64,000 nt of DNA from Glandiceps talaboti (taxonomy: Eukaryota > Hemichordata > Enteropneusta > Spengelidae): positions 22,276,635 through 22,340,634 of the forward strand of contig NC_135566.1 in assembly GCF_964340395.1 (NCBI RefSeq), read 5' to 3'. The stretch's first letter is position 1, and the number at the start of each line of letters is the position of its first letter. The notes beneath the pieces are model-generated. The model was not told where the DNA came from. It made no database searches and worked only from the letters and a program-made list of their open reading frames with translations. Positions 58,720 through 64,000 of the stretch are shown here, piece by piece. A program made the translations under genes and the position numbers.

Positions 58720-60212
58720 GGGACCGGTCAGTTTCTTCGGCCTGGGGGTGGATTGGGAGGGGGGGTTCACCCTGTTTTTGAAATTGGCAGTAGGGAGTCA
58801 TGCTGTTTTGTAAATTGTGGATAGGGGGGTCATTGTGTTTTGGATTGTGATGGAAGAAGAAAATCCTTTTCTACAATGGCATATAGCCTTGTCTGAACTG
58901 ACTGGTACATGTATAATTTATTATTGTCCCTGTTTCTTACATCAATTCTTTAATATTACTTCACGTAAGAGTTCAAACATAACTCTACATATATATATAT
59001 ACGTGTATTACCTAACTACCACACTAGTTACAGAGCATGTCATGTAAATGCTTGGCTGTTTATATTGCACTGTGGGGCAAAAGTGAACTGAAGGTTTCGT
59101 AATGGTAATCTTCATAGATAGTTTATAAAAGAAGTTAATCTAAATTGTTCTACTCTTCAGTATGAAGAGTAGATGCACTTTCTACTTTGGACACTACATG
59201 TTATTGACACTACAAATCACCACATCTCATCAGATTCCAGTTTTTAATGTCATAATGATGGTATTAAACTTTTCTAAAGCATCTTCACCCTATGCTAATT
59301 TGAGATAATGTTGTCTTTTAAGATGTTGAATGTTTGCCAAGATAGTCAAAAAATTGCCTTAAAACTCCAAATCTCCCTTACCAATGATACTACCATTAGA
59401 TGAGCTGACCTTTATTATAATGATTCAGAACATATTTCAACTCTGTGTAAGTATGCAAGTTATAAATAGTTTCTGATACTTGATGGTACTGTCTTGTAAA
59501 GCTTGGAAATTATTGCCTGAAAGTGTCGTATATGTAATAGCCTAAAAAATAAAACCTGTAGAGCTTCTAGGACCTCCCCCCCCCCCCCACACACACACTC
59601 AAGAAGTGGAAATATCCCAGTCTTAAGCTCTTCCCGCTATCTCTTACTGTCAAGATGCTATTAAACGTTATTTGAAAAATATTTCAACCCTACATTTGTA
59701 TGTATAGTTACTTTTTACATGTTGGTGTTATCTTATAAAGCTTGATAATTATTTACTGAAAGTGTCTAAATAGTCTCATAATTGCCTATTAAGAGCAAAA
59801 AAGCTCCAGGACTTCTAGGGGGAGACCCCCTAGGACCCCCATGAGAGGTGTACATATATCCTTCTCAAGCTTTCCCCTATCTTTCACGGTCTAGATGTTA
59901 TTAAACTCCATTTTGAATATATTTACCCTGTGTTGTCATGATAATAATGTGATAGTGCTATCCCAGGATCTTGTAAAGTATTAGTGAGACAGTAAAGCAG
60001 TCCACATTGAGTCACGATCAAAAAATACCTGTTATGTGAATATGGTATGGGGGTGGGGGAGGTGGTGGGTGTGGGTCATCATGTTTTAGAATTAAGTGAT
60101 AGGGGGTCAGCCTGTTTTTGTTTTTACAGATGGGGGGAGGGGTGTCAGTGACTTTTTGTCGGCCAAATGGCAAAAACCACCGCCCCCCAGGCTGGAGAAA
60201 CTGACCGGTCCC
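58720..60212. mobile_element. 1.49-kb TIR element with internal ~235-bp repeats
   Basis: Starts GGGACCGGTCAGTTTCTTCG and ends CAGGCTGGAGAAACTGACCGG-TCCC, an inverted repeat of about 30 bp (first 17 perfect). The left flank is TTAA and the right flank TAAT, so the duplication is not certain (a degenerate TTAA or TA is possible). The interior has three or four diverged repeats with GATGNTATTAAAC (59257, 59652, 59887), TTGTAAAGCTTG and CTGAAAGTGTC. There is no transposase; non-autonomous. G-rich (CAGGGGGG-type) subterminal stretches lie inside both ends. Confidence 0.7.
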
Positions 60213-60489
60213 TAATTATGAGGTAGTCGACAGCTAAGCGAATGTGTGCGTCTGCCTTAATATCTCTTTATAGGTTGAAATGTAGACAATATAGTCATAT
60301 TATAATGTATTGAGAGTAAAACTCAGGTATCGAAGACAATATTCAAGTATTCTATGGCTTTCACTAATGTGTATGGTTTGAAATTTTATGAATCTAAATG
60401 GCCTCCTACATGTCCTTATTTTCAAAAACAGTGTTCACCATGAGATGGCGACATCCTCTCTCACACCCTCCCCACTAGTTGTAATAGCA

Positions 60490-60832
60490 ATATTAATATT
60501 AACAATATTAACGTCCGTTTTCATATAGTGCTTTCCCACTTTATGCTCAAAGCGTTTTACAATTATTACCCCTGGCATGGATCTATAGCGGCACAACAGC
60601 CCTTTACTCCCTCAACTCCCTGGGGAGTATACAATCCATTGTAACCTTTATAATATAAGTGCATATGATTAAAGCTTTCACATTGCAACCTGTATTCTAC
60701 CAGGTCCCCAATTATACAGTTGGCTCAAATCTTGACCAAATTAAAGGACTTTAGCCATTAAGAAACAAATGGCAGCGACGGGGCTTGAACATACACCCTA
60801 CCACTCTAACCATTGGACCATCATGACGCCAG
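60490..60832 (-). repeat. tRNA-derived SINE, minus orientation
   Basis: On the minus strand an A box TGGTCCAATGG (60820-60810, perfect match to TRGYNNARNNGG) and a B-box-like TGTTCAAGCCC (60791-60781, two mismatches) form the head. The body on the plus strand carries ATATAGTGCTTTCCCAC and GCTCAAAGCGTTTTACAATT, a recurrent SINE-body string in marine animals. The tail lies near 60490-60530 with ATTAATATTAAC repeats. The head is somewhat shortened between the boxes. Confidence 0.55.
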
Positions 60833-61215
60833 GGGGGGGGGGGGTGCTGGTGCTGGATTGAAAGAGGAAACCCTGCTGGCTGAGTATCTCCAAGTGCAAA
60901 TTACAGCCCAATGTGAGACCTTTTTTTGCAAAGCCCCCATCTATTTGTAAAGATTATGTATGGATGCTGAAGTCGATTGCCACTGTTATTTGAAGTAGTG
61001 GACTATACATCTCCGGAATCCGGGAATTTTTTTGGTGGGGGGGGGGGGGTGCTACGAAAATTCATTCAAATAATTTATTGTTTGGATGGCATGAAATTTG
61101 TTGAGAGCGCGAGGGGGGGGGGAGGGCCTGCGAATATTTTTTTACAAAATATTTTCTCCCGAGGCCCCCTGCCGTAAATTCTGTACGGAAATGGTATCGA
61201 GAGTTTCACTTTTTA
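60833..61215. other. G-run-rich spacer
   Basis: Three poly-G runs (60833-60844, about 61037-61050 and 61114-61122) with unique DNA between; no gene. Confidence 0.5.
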
Positions 61216-61844
61216 CATTCAGTAGACCGATTGTCACCTCACAGTCAGTCCATTCAGTAGACCGATTGTCACCTCACAGTCAGTCCATTCAGTAGACCGA
61301 TTGTCACCTCACAGTCAGTCCATTCTGTAGACCGATTGTCACCTCACAGTCAGTCCATTCTGTAGACCGATTGTCACCTCACAGTCAGTCCATTCAGTAG
61401 ACCGATTGTCACCTCACAGTCAGTCCATTCAGTAGACCGATTGTCACTTCACAGTCAGTCCATTCTGTAGACCGATTGTCACTTCACAGTCAGTCCATTC
61501 AGTAGACCGATTGTCACCTCACAGTCAGTCCATTCTGTAGACCGATTGTCACCTCACAGTCAGTCCATTCAGTAGACCGATTGTCACTTCACAGTCAGTC
61601 CATTCAGTAGACCGATTGTCACTTCACAGTCAGTCCATTCTGTAGACCGATTGTCACCTCACAGTCAGTGCATTCAGTAGACCGATTGTCACTTCACAGT
61701 CAGTACATTCAGTAGACCGATTGTCACCTCACAGTCAGTGCATTCAGTAGACCGATTGTCACCTCACAATCAGTGCATTCAGTAGACCGATTGTCACCTC
61801 ACAATCAGTCCATTCTGTAGACCGATTGTCACTTCACAGTCAGT
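61216..61844. repeat. 35-bp minisatellite, 18 copies
   Basis: Unit of 35 bp containing CATTCAGTAGACCGATTGTC, ACCTCACAGTCAGTC. Variants: CATTCTG, ACTTCAC, CAATCAG, CAGTG. Confidence 0.96.
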
Positions 61845-62085
61845 ATTACGGGATACATGTCGATAACCGGTCAACAAAGTCGACCTCACGGCGAGCTTCA
61901 AAGCAGACGGCATTTTCCATCTCATAATCGGTATGTTTTCAAGTCCAATCAACCGGTAGTACGTGCAAACGGAGTTGCTATTTAGAGATGTACATATGCA
62001 TGCTATGCGTACTCAAGATCAAATATCAACTTGTGAGAATCATTCTCCTATTTATTTATAGACATGCTGGTATTCTCCGTTGGCA
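61845..62085. other. Short unique spacer
   Basis: Unique DNA between two repeat blocks; nothing recognised. Confidence 0.4.
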
Positions 62086-62168
62086 GTATGTATGTATGTA
62101 TGTATGTATGTATGTATGTATGTATGTATGTATGTATGTATGTATGTATGTATGTATGTATGTATGTA

Positions 62169-62212
<44 letters not shown>

Positions 62213-62242
62213 CGCGCGGGCGGGCGGGCGGGCGGGTGTGTG

Positions 62243-62321
<79 letters not shown>

Positions 62322-62328
62322 ATGTATG

Positions 62329-62357
<29 letters not shown>
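62086..62357. repeat. Compound microsatellite (TATG)n-(TG)n-(CGGG)n-(TGTC)n-(TATG)n
   Basis: Symmetric arrangement: TATG at both ends, TG/CGGG then TGTC in the centre. Long ORFs on both strands are artefacts. Confidence 0.97.
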
Positions 62358-62359
<2 letters not shown>

Positions 62360-62622
62360 CTAACTATAAAATAGCATGATTTTGATAATTGACCATGATA
62401 ATCAAGGTCACATGTCAAGGCCTTAAAAGAAAGCTTGCACCAAGTAATATGGGGATAGTGACTATATAAGTTTTTCTTAAACAGTAAATAATTATGTCGA
62501 TTTCTCACCAATAAAACTATGTCTTATCTTATCTTATTACGGACAAAATGACAGACACACTCACAGATTGACGAACGGAACCCACTCTAATAGCCAATGT
62601 AATAAAAAGACATTAAAAGACA

Positions 62623-64000
62623 TGGCATGAGGGAATGAATGAATTCCTAGATGGGTGAATGGCATGAGGGAATGAATGAATTCCTAGATGGGTGAATGAT
62701 ATGAGGAAATGAATGAATTCCTAGATGGGTGAATGGCATGAGGGAATGAATGAATTCCTAGATGGGTGAATGGCATGAGGGAATGAATGAATTCCTAGAT
62801 GGGTGAATGATATGAAGGAATGAATGAATTCCTAGATGGGTGAATGGCATGAGGGAATGAATGAATTCCTAGATGGGTGAATGGCATGAGGGAATGAATG
62901 AATTCCTAGATGGGTGAATGATATGAAGGAATGAATGAATTCCTAGATGGGTGAATGGCATGAGGGAATGAATGAATTCCTAGATGGGTGAATGGCATGA
63001 GGGAATGAATGAATTCCTAGATGGGTGAATGGCATGAGGGAATGAATGAATTCCTAAATGGGTGAATGGCATGAGGGAATGAATGAATTCCTAGATGGGT
63101 GAATGATATGAAGGAATGAAGGAATTCCTAGATGGGTGAATGATATGAAGGAATGAATGAATTCCTAGACGGGTGAATGGCATGAGGGAATGAATGAATT
63201 CCTAGATGGGTGAATGGCATGAGGGAATGAATGAATTCCTAGATGGGTGAATGGCATGAGGGAATGAATGAATTCCTAGATGGGTGAATGATATGAAGGA
63301 ATGAATGAATTCCTAGATGGGTGAATGGCATGAGGGAATGAATGAATTCCTAGATGGGTGAATGGCATGAGGGAATGAATGAATTCCTAGATGGGTGAAT
63401 GGCATGAGGGAATGAATGAATTCCTAAATGGGTGAATGGCATGAGGGAATGAATGAATTCCTAGATGGGTGAATGATATGAAGGAATGAAGGAATTCCTA
63501 GATGGGTGAATGATATGAAGGAATGAATGAATTCCTAGATGGGTGAATGGCATGAGGGAATGAATGAATTCCTAGATGGGTGAATGGCATGAGGGAATGA
63601 ATGAATTCCTAGATGGGTGAATGGCATGAGGGAATGAATGAATTCCTAGATGGGTGAATGGCATGAGGGAATTCCTAGATGGGTGAATGGCATGAGGGAA
63701 TGAATGAATTCCTAGATGGGTGAATGGCATGAGGGAATGAATGAATTCCTAGATGGGTGAATGATATGAGGGAATGAATGAATTCCTAGATGGGTGAATG
63801 GCATGAGGGAATGAATGAATTCCTAAATGGGTAAATGGCATGAGGGAATGAATGAATTCCTAGATGGGTGAATGGCATGAGGGAATGAATGAATTCCTAG
63901 ATGGGTGAATGATATGAAGGAATGAATGAATTCCTAGATGGGTGAATGGCATGAGGGAATGAATGAATTCCTAGATGGGTGAATGGCATGAAGGAATGAA
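62623..64000. repeat. 37-bp minisatellite, about 37 copies, running off the window
   Basis: Unit of 37 bp containing GGCATGAGGGAATGAATGAA, TTCCTAGATGGGTGAAT. The rare variants CCTAAATG (63051 and 63421) and GAAGGAATTCC (near 63118 and 63488) recur 370 bp apart, exactly ten units, showing a higher-order duplication. One unit near 63663 has lost AATGAATG. The array continues past 64000. Confidence 0.96.

Noticed and set aside
62056-62511. ORFs of 99-151 codons on both strands
   Set aside because: Translations of TATG/TG/TGTC microsatellites.

Overview
The window reads as a repeat-rich stretch of a metazoan nuclear genome, most likely a marine invertebrate (lophotrochozoan or invertebrate deuterostome). 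The grounds are AT-rich eukaryotic sequence with CCAAT/TATA and AATAAA signals, two different APE-type non-LTR retrotransposons (one with a 2A-like leader of the kind known from sea urchin, amphioxus and mollusc elements), tRNA-derived SINE-like pieces, foldback MITEs and very long minisatellites. There are no operons, rRNA genes, CRISPR arrays or prokaryotic features. Species cannot be fixed from the sequence alone.

Layout. 0-4 kb is the only stretch that looks like ordinary genic DNA. The best host gene is a compact 76-codon reading frame at 2089-2319 encoding a BH3-only-like protein (BH3 core followed by a short C-terminal hydrophobic tail), behind a CCAAT/TATA promoter with E-box and forkhead motifs and followed by AATAAA. 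4-11 kb is mostly featureless. 10.98-24.44 kb is tandem repeat: a 44-bp array, then a 12.8-kb array of about 400 units of 31 or 34 bp with nested higher-order duplications of about 6.1, 2.8 and 0.73 kb. A reverse-strand LINE 3' fragment follows (24.5-25.1 kb), then two unrelated 26-bp arrays (26.6-29.3 and 30.7-32.3 kb), both free of stop codons in all three minus-strand frames.

33.66-38.97 kb is a nearly full-length CR1/L2-like LINE: repeated 5' units with a palindromic bZIP-type site, an ORF1 with a 2A-like GDVELNPGP motif ahead of an L1-ORF1p-like coiled coil/RRM/CTD, a UAAUG stop-start junction, and an APE-RT ORF2 with one nonsense codon. 40.66-41.85 kb is a 32-bp array. 43.53-44.07 kb is a foldback MITE with target-site duplication; a relative lies at 57.21-57.56 kb. 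44.48-49.73 kb is a decayed Tx1/L1-like LINE, followed by a small foldback element and a decayed minus-strand coding remnant. 51.3-52.5, 61.2-61.8 and 62.6-64.0 kb are further minisatellites. 58.72-60.21 kb is a 1.49-kb terminal-inverted-repeat element with internal tandem repeats, and 60.5-60.83 kb a SINE.

Together the eight minisatellite arrays occupy about 22 kb, roughly a third of the window. The most interesting systems are the candidate BH3-only death gene, the retrotransposon carrying two separate non-canonical translation signals (2A-like and UAAUG), and the higher-order structure of the giant minisatellite.
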